Positions 1 to 6,954 are shown, numbered from the stretch's first letter. The stretch: DNA of 9,244 nucleotides from SAR86 cluster bacterium (GCA_013204195.1 JABMOJ010000479.1:1-9244); one strand, 5' to 3'. Made by a program: numbers and translations. Notes: generated by a model from the sequence alone, not told the origin.

Positions 1-425
1 ACCCAGACCAGGGTGATCAGAATATCAATGGGCCATTCCAACTCAGCGTATTCTTTGGAGGTCGTCAGCCCCATAGGCAGTGTGATGGCCGCCAAGACGA
101 TAACCAGTTGCCACCCCCAAAAAACAAAACTGGCCAGGCCACTCAAGAACAGCTTAGCCTGACAGGTAAGCTGAACGATATACAAAGAGGTCCCCATTAA
201 CGCGCAGCCACCAAAGGCAAATATGACAGCGTTGGTATGCAATGGCCGAAGCCTACCGAAATGCAGGTATTCACTATTGAAGTTCATGATGGGCCAGGCA
301 AGCTGCGCCGCGATGAGCACACCCACGAGCATACCCACAATGCCCCAGACCACAGTCATGATCGCAAACTGGCGGACCACCTTCAGATTATAATCAGGCA
401 GGCGATGAACAGGCTGGTCAGACAT
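1..425 (-). CDS. ccoN: cbb3-type cytochrome c oxidase subunit I, N-terminal part (cut by window edge)
   Basis: CcoN is the catalytic haem-copper subunit of the high-affinity cbb3 oxidase in the inner membrane, reducing O2 to water with electrons from c-type cytochromes. Reading the minus strand from the ATG at 425 gives 141 uninterrupted codons up to the window edge; the rest lies outside. The N-terminus ([20 protein letters not shown]) and the block [18 protein letters not shown] are hallmarks of CcoN/FixN; His63 in that block is the expected low-spin haem b axial ligand. Hydrophobic helices are visible at about residues 20-40, 65-86, 96-118 and from 130 on. The remaining ligands (CuB and high-spin haem histidines) are beyond the edge. 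No strong Shine-Dalgarno is seen, only GAG about 10 bases upstream. An FNR-type box and -10 element lie upstream, fitting microaerobic induction. Identification is firm. Confidence 0.95.
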   Translation of the reverse strand, partial: MSDQPVHRLPDYNLKVVRQFAIMTVVWGIVGMLVGVLIAAQLAWPIMNFNSEYLHFGRLRPLHTNAVIFAFGGCALMGTSLYIVQLTCQAKLFLSGLASFVFWGWQLVIVLAAITLPMGLTTSKEYAELEWPIDILITLVW

Positions 426-553
426 GTAAGGCAACTCGACACAAAGGGAGGTTTATTTCTTACCAGGTACGCGACAGCATACACTTATATTAGCTTATTG
501 CTATATGTTTATTTTGAGACGCAACTAAGGCGTTGTTCTTTTTTAGCCGCCGG

Positions 554-559
554 ATAATA
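554..559 (-). promoter_or_regulatory. Predicted -10 element of the ccoN promoter
   Basis: On the minus strand this reads TATTAT, five of six matches to TATAAT. Its centre is 32 bases from the FNR-box centre, which puts the predicted start of transcription near 547 and leaves a leader of about 120 bases before the ccoN ATG. No good -35 element is needed in this promoter class because the activator occupies that site. The assignment rests on spacing and match only. Confidence 0.6.
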
Positions 560-581
560 ACGCTCTCAATCTTTCATTCTA

Positions 582-595
582 TTGATCTAGATCAA
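582..595. promoter_or_regulatory. Perfect FNR/ANR binding site
   Basis: TTGATCTAGATCAA is a flawless 14-base palindrome matching the TTGAT-N4-ATCAA consensus of the oxygen-responsive iron-sulphur regulators FNR/ANR. It lies between divergent genes: ccoN (start 425, minus) and a membrane-protein gene (start 694, plus). Its centre, 588.5, is 32 bases from the centre of a TATTAT element on the ccoN side, exactly the spacing of a class II FNR-activated promoter (box at -41.5). Activation of ccoN-type operons by FNR/ANR is well established; binding here is inferred. Confidence 0.85.
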
Positions 596-693
596 GCTTT
601 ATCCAATGTACCCACACACGGTCACGGCCCTTCTTTATAAGTATTGCCGTCGATCGAGTGTACGCAGAGTCAGATATCAGTGATAATCCCGCC

Positions 694-1221
694 ATGTTAC
701 AAATCACGCTCTATTTTTGGCAGATGTGCCTGCTACGTGTCGGACCCGACAAGGTACCGGCCAGCCTACCGATCTTGTTCATCGTGCTCGCCACCTATCT
801 GGTCGTCGCCTTCGTCTCCGTCAATCTGATCCGTCCAAGCCTTACCATCGCGGCGCTGTGCAGCAGCCTTGCCTTCGAGGTCCTCATCGAGGGATCTCTT
901 GTCTATGGCATTCTATGGCTGAAGAAAACCTCGCGCCGAGCGCTTCCGACATTGACCTCACTGTTTGCGACGAACACCATCATTTTGATTTTCCTCCTGG
1001 TGGTCAATCTTCTATTGATCAATAGCGACGCCGATATACTCACTCTGTTTGCGAAATCCGCATTCTGGGTCATCTTCTTCTGGTCATTGGCGATTGCTGG
1101 TTTCATTTTTCATCGGTCGATGGATATCAGCGTGTTCCAGGGCATAGCGCTCGCCTTCACACTCGAAGTGTTAACTATTGCCGCCTCACAGATGCTGGTT
1201 CCAATCCAACCGTCAACCTAG
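694..1221 (+). CDS. Unknown multi-pass inner-membrane protein
   Basis: A 175-residue protein from the ATG at 694; a longer version from GTG 658 adds 12 polar residues and has no better ribosome-binding site, so I prefer 694. The family is not recognised by name. The sequence starts MLQITLYFWQMCLLRVGPDK and has about five hydrophobic helices, near residues 22-44, 48-75, 86-109, 120-140 and 148-170, with short basic loops such as KKTSRR after helix 2. No catalytic motif, metal site or signal peptide is visible. The stop codon at 1219-1221 is followed at once by the mpl Shine-Dalgarno, so the two genes are very likely cotranscribed and translationally coupled. That pairing could mean an envelope role, but this is inference from position alone. 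It may share the FNR box with ccoN; see findings. Confidence 0.75.
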   Translation: MLQITLYFWQMCLLRVGPDKVPASLPILFIVLATYLVVAFVSVNLIRPSLTIAALCSSLAFEVLIEGSLVYGILWLKKTSRRALPTLTSLFATNTIILIFLLVVNLLLINSDADILTLFAKSAFWVIFFWSLAIAGFIFHRSMDISVFQGIALAFTLEVLTIAASQMLVPIQPST

Positions 1222-1228
1222 AAAGGAG
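1222..1228 (+). promoter_or_regulatory. Shine-Dalgarno sequence fixing the TTG start of mpl
   Basis: AAAGGAG lies six bases before the TTG at 1235 and begins immediately after the upstream TAG stop. It is the strongest ribosome-binding site in the window and decides the start: the residues encoded upstream in the same frame (from TTG 1178) overlap the membrane-protein gene and do not resemble an Mpl N-terminus. Confidence 0.85.
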
Positions 1229-1234
1229 CCCGCT

Positions 1235-2614
1235 TTGCACGTTCACATACTTGGTATCTGCGGCACGCTGATGGGCAGTATTGCACTGCTAGCCAAACAA
1301 TTGGGGCACCAGGTCAGCGGCTGTGATGAAAATATTTATCCGCCCATGAGCGACCAACTCCAACAAGCCGGCATTCAGATTAAAAATGGTTTCAGCAAAG
1401 CCAACATTCCTGTTGATGTAGATTTGGTGATGATCGGCAACGCCAATCTTCCTCGAGGTAATCCTGCCGTCGAATATGTCCTGGATGCTGGGCTTCCCTA
1501 TACCTCTGGCGCAGAGTGGCTTGGCAAATATTTGCTACCTGACCGATGGGTTATTGCCGTTGCAGGCACTCATGGCAAGACAACTACCACCAGCATGGTG
1601 GCCTGGATTTTAGAGTATGTAGGCCTGTCTCCCGGTTTTTTGGTGGGTGGCGTACCGATCAATTTCGGCGAATCGGCTCGACTAGGCGACTCGCCATTTT
1701 TTGTCATTGAAGCAGACGAATATGACACCAGCTACTTCGACCGACGCTCGAAATTCCTGCACTACCGTCCTCGAACCGCTATTTTGAACAATTTGGAATT
1801 TGATCACGCCGATATATTTCCCAACCTGGATGCGATCCAAAATCAGTTTCATCTCTTATTGCGCACGATCCCGAGTACAGGTCTCGTTATCCACCCAGCG
1901 CAGGATGACAATCTCAAGGAAGTCTTCGAGCGCGGCTGCTGGACGCCATGCATTAGTTTTGGTGAAGATACCCAGGGGCCCGCAGATATCACAGGCCATT
2001 TGCTCAGCAATGATGCCAGTCGCTTCCAGGTGAGCCTCGACGGCAAACTGCAAGGCATCGTCGATTGGACGATGACTGGCAAACATAATATGGCCAATGC
2101 ACTGGCCGCCATCGGGGCCGCCCGCCACATTGGCGTTACCCCCGCTATTGCCTGCGAGGCTTTAAACCAGTTCAAGGGTGTTAAACGTCGCATGGAGCTT
2201 ATTTACAGCTCAGCCGAACTGAATGTCATTGAGGATTTTGCTCACCACCCAACGGCGATTGCTTCGACGCTCGAGGGCCTACGGAACAAGGTCGGCCAGG
2301 AAAAAATCCTCGCCATCATCGAACCTGGCTCCCACACCATGCGCAATGGCACACACGAAGACACGCTAAAAGCAGCAGTCAGTAACGCGGAGCAGGTCAT
2401 CTGGTATCGTCCCGCTACCGCTCGCTGGGATATGGCTGACAAACTGGCTGGCCCTGGCGTTCTTATCACCGACTCCATTGAAGATATTATCGAGCAGGCA
2501 CTAACGGTTATCCAGATGCCTGGCACCTGGCATATTCTCATTATGAGCAATAGTAGCTTTGGCGGTCTATATCCAAAGCTACTGGCGCGTTTACCAGACA
2601 CTGTAACTCCATAG
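1235..2614 (+). CDS. mpl: UDP-N-acetylmuramate:L-alanyl-gamma-D-glutamyl-meso-diaminopimelate ligase
   Basis: Mpl is a cytoplasmic Mur-type ligase of peptidoglycan recycling: it uses ATP to join the recovered tripeptide L-Ala-gamma-D-Glu-meso-DAP to UDP-MurNAc, bypassing MurC, MurD and MurE. With the TTG start it has 459 residues, close to the 457 of the E. coli enzyme. The N-terminus (L/M)HVHILGICGTLMGSIA is the Mpl Rossmann-type UDP-binding motif. The ATP-binding P-loop GTHGKTTTT is at 111-119, followed by EADEYDTSYFD from 159, the NLEFDHADIF block (Asp190, His191) and DFAHHPTAI from 334, all conserved in MurC/Mpl enzymes. The mpl-specific opening and length separate it from MurC. It is the second gene of a probable operon with the membrane protein, separated by 13 bases. 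The non-AUG start may keep expression modest. Confidence 0.96.
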   Translation: MHVHILGICGTLMGSIALLAKQLGHQVSGCDENIYPPMSDQLQQAGIQIKNGFSKANIPVDVDLVMIGNANLPRGNPAVEYVLDAGLPYTSGAEWLGKYLLPDRWVIAVAGTHGKTTTTSMVAWILEYVGLSPGFLVGGVPINFGESARLGDSPFFVIEADEYDTSYFDRRSKFLHYRPRTAILNNLEFDHADIFPNLDAIQNQFHLLLRTIPSTGLVIHPAQDDNLKEVFERGCWTPCISFGEDTQGPADITGHLLSNDASRFQVSLDGKLQGIVDWTMTGKHNMANALAAIGAARHIGVTPAIACEALNQFKGVKRRMELIYSSAELNVIEDFAHHPTAIASTLEGLRNKVGQEKILAIIEPGSHTMRNGTHEDTLKAAVSNAEQVIWYRPATARWDMADKLAGPGVLITDSIEDIIEQALTVIQMPGTWHILIMSNSSFGGLYPKLLARLPDTVTP

Positions 2615-2656
2615 ATTGAGCGCCTCGTGTAGCTCAAGACTCTTGCTCTAGCTCAA
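2612..2656 (+). repeat. Repeated TAGCTCAA motif and weak inverted repeat after mpl
   Basis: The octamer TAGCTCAA occurs at 2630-2637 and again at 2649-2656, 19 bases apart, just after the mpl TAG at 2612-2614. TTGAGC at 2616-2621 can pair with GCTCAA at 2632-2637 (six base pairs) or with the second copy. There is no T-run, so this is not a convincing intrinsic terminator, and transcription may continue into the next gene. The three TAG triplets at 18-19 base spacing might be a decayed version of the stop-codon repeats seen at two other genes here, but the units have little else in common. Confidence 0.35.
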
Positions 2657-2674
2657 CGTTGAACATCGAATCTC

Positions 2675-3424
2675 ATGCTCGAAATAGACCTATACCAACC
2701 CGTAAAAGACTACCTTCAGGACCACGGCTATACCGTCCAGGCTGAAGTGCGGCACTGTGATATCGTGGCTCAAAGGGACCAGCAAGTCGTTGTAGTTGAG
2801 CTTAAAACCAGCATTAATTTAACCCTGCTGATTCAGGCCACTGATCGCCAGACCATCACCAGCGCCGTGTATGTCGCTGTTCCGGAAACCGCCAATCGTC
2901 GAAGTCGACAATGGCGAGGGACTATTCGAGTTTTACGCAAGCTGCAGCTCGGCCTGCTGGTCGTGAACTTCGGTCCCCTTGGCATCAGTGTTAAAAAGGA
3001 GTTCGACCCTTCAGGCGGCTCAGCGATCACCATGCCAACGAACAGGCTCGAAGCAATGGAGGAAATCGCACCGCGCAAATCCAAGCAGCACACAGCGATC
3101 ATTCGTGAAATTGCCGGGCGGTCTGGCAGCTATAATACCGGCGGTGTACATCAACAAAAACTCATCACCGCCTATCGAGAAAATGCCGTGCTGATTGGTT
3201 GCTGCCTGCAGCACAACGGCCCATCCTCAACTCGAGAATTACGCAAGCAGGGCACCGGCGAAAAAACCTCAAGCATTCTCAGCGCAAACTACTACCAATG
3301 GTTTGAACGGGTCAGCAGAGGCGTATATTGCCTCACGCCACAAGGTGTAAGTGAACTCAAAAGTTACCCGGAGCTTTGCCTTCGTGCTCAAATTTTGATC
3401 GAACGATCAAGCAATCTCCCTTAA
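2675..3424 (+). CDS. DUF2161 family protein with PD-(D/E)XK nuclease-like core
   Basis: A 249-residue soluble protein. The opening (LYQPVKDYLQDHGYTVQAEV, then CDIVAQ and VVVVELKTSINLTLLIQATDR) matches my recollection of DUF2161 (PF09929/COG5482), often labelled a putative phosphodiesterase. Visible PD-(D/E)XK features are Glu24, Asp29 and Glu42-x-Lys44, followed by Gln54 in the next helix, as in RecB- or resolvase-like nuclease folds. The C-terminal part (about 165-240) holds a GPSSTRELRK segment and a WFERVSRGVYCLTPQG segment that look like a small winged-helix domain, so nucleic-acid binding is plausible. Substrate and role are unknown. The ATG at 2675 is the first usable start (an in-frame TGA lies just upstream) but has no clear Shine-Dalgarno. 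It follows mpl by 60 bases and shares its reading frame with the downstream kinase. Confidence is high for the gene and moderate for the family. Confidence 0.85.
   Translation: MLEIDLYQPVKDYLQDHGYTVQAEVRHCDIVAQRDQQVVVVELKTSINLTLLIQATDRQTITSAVYVAVPETANRRSRQWRGTIRVLRKLQLGLLVVNFGPLGISVKKEFDPSGGSAITMPTNRLEAMEEIAPRKSKQHTAIIREIAGRSGSYNTGGVHQQKLITAYRENAVLIGCCLQHNGPSSTRELRKQGTGEKTSSILSANYYQWFERVSRGVYCLTPQGVSELKSYPELCLRAQILIERSSNLP
3395..3410. promoter_or_regulatory. Inverted repeat before the histidine kinase gene
   Basis: TTGATCGAACGATCAA consists of two perfect 7-base arms around a 2-base centre. It lies within the last codons of the DUF2161 gene, 38 bases before the kinase start. It resembles an FNR box but has six rather than four bases between TTGAT and ATCAA, so FNR binding is unlikely. 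It could be an operator for another dimeric regulator, an RNA hairpin (6-base-pair stem, GAAC loop), or chance. Confidence 0.4.
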
Positions 3425-3448
3425 TTTATTGGTTTTCTCACAGACCGC

Positions 3449-6178
3449 TTGACCGCTAGCGACTATGTAGAGATTATTCAAATTCGCCATGTGGCGTTAA
3501 CTGGTAATCTCATGGAAGAGAACGCCCGCTACCACCCATTGATCGTAGAGAAGCCTGACGTCAGCTGCCATTATTTGGATTGCCTGATGGCGCTGTGCCG
3601 TCAACATTTCAAAAACGCGTCAGCCTTAGCCGTTTGTGAGGCGGCCTATATTTATCTGTCTGATCCTTCGAAGCTTTTCGACTGGGATAAATTTCTATTG
3701 ATAGACAAAGCGTTGACCAGCAACCTCGATAACGACGAGATTGCCGCAGCGGGAATGCGCTCCTGGAACAGCCATCAGTTCCGCACTTGTCAGTTGATCA
3801 GCCAATCCTTGACAGGCACGCAAGAAGCCTACCGCTTCGCTTTCGGCGCAGCTGGCACCATTGAAAAAATGTTACCTTGCAGGCTGGAACTGCAACAAAT
3901 CAGCCCGAGATACCTTCGAGTCAACCTGCAAATGCAGCACGGCTACCAGCCGTCCACGGCGCTCTATCATCTGCTGCGCGGACAAATGGCTTGCCTGCTG
4001 ACCAGCCACACCAAGAACCTTAAACAGGTAACCTGGCACCAAACTGCGAACCTAGTCACTTTTGACATTCATGTCCCCTTGATTAACTTGGCTTGGCATT
4101 TAGTCCGAAAATTTGCGCCTTCGGCAAACAGCAGGCGCGAGCAGATGGTAATGCTGATGACGCAATTTGATCAAACTTTTGCGCAGCGTGAGGCAAACAC
4201 CAGACTTATGCGGCAAAGCGCGAACGCCAAAAAAAAATTGGCGGATATGCAGTATCGATACGATACTGTGACAAATCATTTGACTGAAAGTCTCTGGGTT
4301 GTGAACAGCAACCGTCAGACAACCTTCGTCACGCCATCCATCCAACAATGGCTCGGTTATTCGCGGCAGCAGTTTCTCGCGCTGCCCATCGAGCGACTAT
4401 TTTCTCCTGCCGCGGCTCAGCACCTCCAGCTAAGCCTAAACAAACTCAGCACGCAGAGCCATGCAAGCAGCACCATGACAACGGAACTCAGGCACTGTGA
4501 CGGCTATTGGCTGCCAGCAGAGATTGAGTGCCAATCACAACCTAAAATCAATCGCAGCTCGCAAGGTATTGTCATCATCGCGAGATCATTGAGCGCCGTT
4601 CACAACCTTAAGTCTGAAATAAGGGAGGTTGCCGCTAACTACGCGACGCTGTTTCAACAGTCACCGGAAGCTATTCTATTGATTGATCATAGAAACGAGA
4701 TTACCGCGTCTAACCAGTCCGCCACCGACATATTCGGCTTCAGCCAGCAAGAATTGAAGGGCAAAAGCCTAGCCGATTTACTGCCCGATTTAACTAGCCG
4801 CGGCGACACATCGAGAACTCTCGACGAGCAACTCGACGATACCGCAGGCATCGGCATGCAACCTAACGGTCTAAAAAAAACTCGCCGGACAATCCATGGG
4901 CGCCACAAAAAAGGCAGTAGCATTCCAGTTGAAGTTTCAGTCAATCGCCAGCATCGCCAGCACCTTGAGGGTCATGATCAATACACGGTTATTATTCGAG
5001 ATAACTCTAAACACATACAGCGACGCAACGAACAACAAGCATTGCAATACCAACTGCTCGCAGCGCAAAAAATGGAGACTGTCGGCCAACTGGCCGGCGG
5101 CATCGCTCACGACTTCAACAATCTGTTAGTCGCCATTAATGGTTACGCTGAGTTATGTCAGGCGCCAACACTCGGCACTGCTGAGCGCCACGACTATCTC
5201 AGCCAAATTCAGCACGCCGGCCGACTTGCTGCTGACATGACCCATAAGTTACTGGCATTCAGCCGACCTCAAAAAACCGAATATTCCGTGATCGACATTA
5301 ATAATCTAATTGTTAATCTCGACCTGCTGATCCGCCGTCTGTTGCCCGCGAATATCGACGTCCATATCAGCAAAACCACAGACATGGCACTCGTACTCGC
5401 CGACCCGTCTCAAATCGAACAGGTCATTATCAACTTAATGATCAATGCCCGCGACGCTATGTTTGAACCGGGATGCTTGTCTATTACTACCGATCGCCAA
5501 CTCATCACTGAGGCCGACACCGATCACGAAATTCAGCCGGGTAATTACATCGTCATTTCAATCGTTGACTCGGGCACCGGTATCAGTGAAAAGGATCTGG
5601 AACATATCTTTAAGCCGTTTTTCACCACCAAACCAGAGGGCATGGGTACCGGCCTTGGGCTCTCGCTGGTGGCCGATATCATCAAGCAACATCGAGGCTT
5701 TATCAAAATCCTCAGCACCCAGGGCGGCGGTTCGACATTTCGAGTTCACCTACCTGCCTGCCATGCAAGACCCCTGCAAAAAACCAACAAAGACCGGCGC
5801 AAAATCGTCGGCGGCACAGAGACTCTGCTCTTGGTTGAAGATAACGACCATGTCAGAGATCTGGCTCGACTGATACTCCGGGGCGTCGGCTATAACGTCA
5901 TAGAAGCCCGCGACGGCGACGAAGCCTTGACTATCTTTAAGGCTCAACACAAAGGTATAGACTTGGTTGTCATGGACGTGGTGCTACCAAAAATGGGCGG
6001 CAGACAAGCGTCTGAACGCATGCGCGCTATCTCACCGAACGTCAGATTGATCTACACCAGCGGCTATCCCTATAACGGTACCCATACTCGCTTTATTATC
6101 GAGCAGGGCCACGACTTTATTCAGAAACCTTATAGTACTGACCTACTTTGCGAGCGCATCCGCCACCACCTTGACTAG
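3449..6178 (+). CDS. Cytoplasmic hybrid sensor histidine kinase: input region, two PAS, HisKA, HATPase, REC
   Basis: A 909-residue hybrid kinase predicted to autophosphorylate on His and pass the phosphate to its own receiver. An N-terminal region (about 1-225) of unassigned fold is followed by a charged, probably coiled-coil linker (about 226-270), PAS 1 (about 271-390), PAS 2 (about 397-520), and a HisKA helix pair with GQLAGGIAHDFNNLL (His554). The ATPase has N box Asn666, G1 box DSGTGI from Asp707 and G2 box GMGTGLGL from 731. The C-terminal REC domain (about 790-909) has Glu797/Asp798, phospho-acceptor Asp843, the TSGYP block and Lys893. No transmembrane segment is evident, so the signal should be intracellular. 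The start is uncertain: TTG 3449 is the first possible codon after an in-frame stop and has no Shine-Dalgarno; ATG 3512 (residue 22) is the alternative. No response-regulator gene is adjacent, so the downstream partner is unknown. Confidence 0.93.
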   Translation: MTASDYVEIIQIRHVALTGNLMEENARYHPLIVEKPDVSCHYLDCLMALCRQHFKNASALAVCEAAYIYLSDPSKLFDWDKFLLIDKALTSNLDNDEIAAAGMRSWNSHQFRTCQLISQSLTGTQEAYRFAFGAAGTIEKMLPCRLELQQISPRYLRVNLQMQHGYQPSTALYHLLRGQMACLLTSHTKNLKQVTWHQTANLVTFDIHVPLINLAWHLVRKFAPSANSRREQMVMLMTQFDQTFAQREANTRLMRQSANAKKKLADMQYRYDTVTNHLTESLWVVNSNRQTTFVTPSIQQWLGYSRQQFLALPIERLFSPAAAQHLQLSLNKLSTQSHASSTMTTELRHCDGYWLPAEIECQSQPKINRSSQGIVIIARSLSAVHNLKSEIREVAANYATLFQQSPEAILLIDHRNEITASNQSATDIFGFSQQELKGKSLADLLPDLTSRGDTSRTLDEQLDDTAGIGMQPNGLKKTRRTIHGRHKKGSSIPVEVSVNRQHRQHLEGHDQYTVIIRDNSKHIQRRNEQQALQYQLLAAQKMETVGQLAGGIAHDFNNLLVAINGYAELCQAPTLGTAERHDYLSQIQHAGRLAADMTHKLLAFSRPQKTEYSVIDINNLIVNLDLLIRRLLPANIDVHISKTTDMALVLADPSQIEQVIINLMINARDAMFEPGCLSITTDRQLITEADTDHEIQPGNYIVISIVDSGTGISEKDLEHIFKPFFTTKPEGMGTGLGLSLVADIIKQHRGFIKILSTQGGGSTFRVHLPACHARPLQKTNKDRRKIVGGTETLLLVEDNDHVRDLARLILRGVGYNVIEARDGDEALTIFKAQHKGIDLVVMDVVLPKMGGRQASERMRAISPNVRLIYTSGYPYNGTHTRFIIEQGHDFIQKPYSTDLLCERIRHHLD

Positions 6179-6227
6179 GTGCGGCCGGCTAGGTGCGGCC
6201 GGCGAGGTGCGGCCGGCTAGGTGCGGC
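6176..6227 (+). repeat. 14-bp tandem repeat beginning at the kinase stop codon
   Basis: TAGGTGCGGCCGGC is present at 6176-6189, 6190-6203 and 6204-6217 (first base G in the third copy), then a partial copy TAGGTGCGGC at 6218-6227. The first copy begins with the TAG stop of the kinase gene. The palindromic GCCGGC in each unit lets neighbouring copies pair into GC-rich hairpins. Three units make 42 bases, so a second TAG (6218-6220) falls in the kinase frame. The array sits between two convergent genes and is locally much richer in GC than its surroundings. Confidence 0.95.
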
Positions 6228-6258
6228 TCAACACCTGGATCAACCCCGTACCTATTTT
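6218..6258 (+). terminator. Possible intrinsic terminator of the kinase transcript
   Basis: TAGGTGCGG at 6218-6226 can pair with CCGTACCTA at 6246-6254 in RNA (nine pairs including one G-U), with a 19-base loop, followed directly by TTTTGT at 6255-6260. The 5' arm is the last partial repeat copy, and the 3' arm includes the stop codon of the convergent VOC gene. The long loop and short T-run make this a modest candidate; the upstream GC-rich repeat hairpins could contribute. Confidence 0.4.
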
Positions 6259-6740
6259 GTATAACCCTCTGGCACAGCATGCAACAGCTCCATGGCCGCC
6301 TTCGGGTCTGGCTTAAACCCTGGCGAGTCGACACAAAACTCGATCAAAATACCATTTGGGTCAGCATAATAAACGGAGCGACACCAACCGTGGTCAGCTT
6401 CCATCACGGGCTTGATCAACTGCGCTGTCATGGTTTCCTTAACCTGATCATAGCGTGCCTGGTCAGCACGAAAGGCCACATGGTTAACCCAGATCGGCAA
6501 GCCCAGATCCGTCGAGATGGCCGTAGAATAGTCTTTCGGCTCACCAATGCCTTGCAGGTAGAAGAAGGCCAGGCTTGAACCGTCGCCCAAATCGAAAAAG
6601 ATATGCCGCAGGAAACCCTCAGCATTACCCTGCATTTCAGTATGGACCAGAGGAAAATCCAACAGTCCCTGATAAAAGGCAACAGTTGCATCCAGGTCTC
6701 GACAGGCGAAAGCGACATGGTGAAAACCATTTTGTTGCAT
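6252..6740 (-). CDS. VOC superfamily metalloprotein (glyoxalase/extradiol dioxygenase fold)
   Basis: A 162-residue protein built from two beta-alpha-beta-beta-beta modules of the vicinal oxygen chelate fold: HHVAFACRDLDATVAFYQ opens the first and VNHVAFRAD the second, with the typical C-terminal YYADPNGILIEF. Likely metal ligands are His8, His87 and Glu134. The position that supplies a fourth ligand (Glu) in glyoxalase I appears as Phe/Tyr in LAFFYLQG (57-64), so a three-ligand site of two His and one Glu, as in extradiol dioxygenases, is more likely than glyoxalase I. The substrate cannot be told. I chose ATG 6740 over the upstream TTG at 6779 because GGAG lies nine bases before it and the VOC motif begins right after it. 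The gene converges on the kinase gene, with 73 bases between the stops, and is divergent from argS. Confidence 0.88.
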   Translation of the reverse strand: MQQNGFHHVAFACRDLDATVAFYQGLLDFPLVHTEMQGNAEGFLRHIFFDLGDGSSLAFFYLQGIGEPKDYSTAISTDLGLPIWVNHVAFRADQARYDQVKETMTAQLIKPVMEADHGWCRSVYYADPNGILIEFCVDSPGFKPDPKAAMELLHAVPEGYTK

Positions 6741-6749
6741 CGACTCAAT

Positions 6750-6753
6750 CTCC
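6750..6753 (-). promoter_or_regulatory. Shine-Dalgarno of the VOC gene
   Basis: On the minus strand GGAG stands nine bases before the ATG at 6740. It supports the shorter start over TTG 6779. The 245-base spacer between this gene and argS (6741-6985) holds no recognisable RNA gene or strong sigma-70 promoter. TTGACG at 6789-6794 has no matching -10 element on the plus strand. Confidence 0.55.
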
Positions 6754-6954
6754 ACAAAGTGTGCCTTTATCCTACTCAAGTTTAGAATTTGACGCCATCA
6801 CCTGCTGCGATGGTCATCAGACTTACCGTATGAGAAGTCGCCGTGCCACGGGGTAAAGCAGGCCAAATCCCGCTAATCAACAGAAAAATTCTGACGCCAG
6901 GCGGTTCCCGAGCCTCGAGATTGTGGCGCCGCGATAGCGAAACCGCTAACATGG

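Noticed and set aside
237..557. Plus-strand open frame of 106 codons upstream of the membrane protein
   Set aside because: Most of it is antisense to the clear ccoN coding sequence and the rest crosses the ccoN promoter; the product is His-rich and low in hydrophobic structure with no family resemblance.
644..1025. Alternative plus frames over the membrane-protein gene (644-829 and 717-1025)
   Set aside because: Short, polar and Ser/Arg-rich shadow frames; the frame from 694 gives a coherent multi-helix membrane protein running to the mpl Shine-Dalgarno.
1178..1234. Longer mpl start at TTG 1178
   Set aside because: The extra 19 residues overlap the upstream gene and do not resemble Mpl; the strong AAAGGAG points to TTG 1235.
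2615..2674. Intrinsic terminator between mpl and the DUF2161 gene
   Set aside because: Only a 6-base-pair stem with no T-run; kept as a weak repeat entry instead.
4160..4175. TTTGATCAAA palindrome as a second FNR box
   Set aside because: The TTGAT and ATCAA half-sites overlap with no 4-base centre, and it lies deep in the kinase coding sequence.
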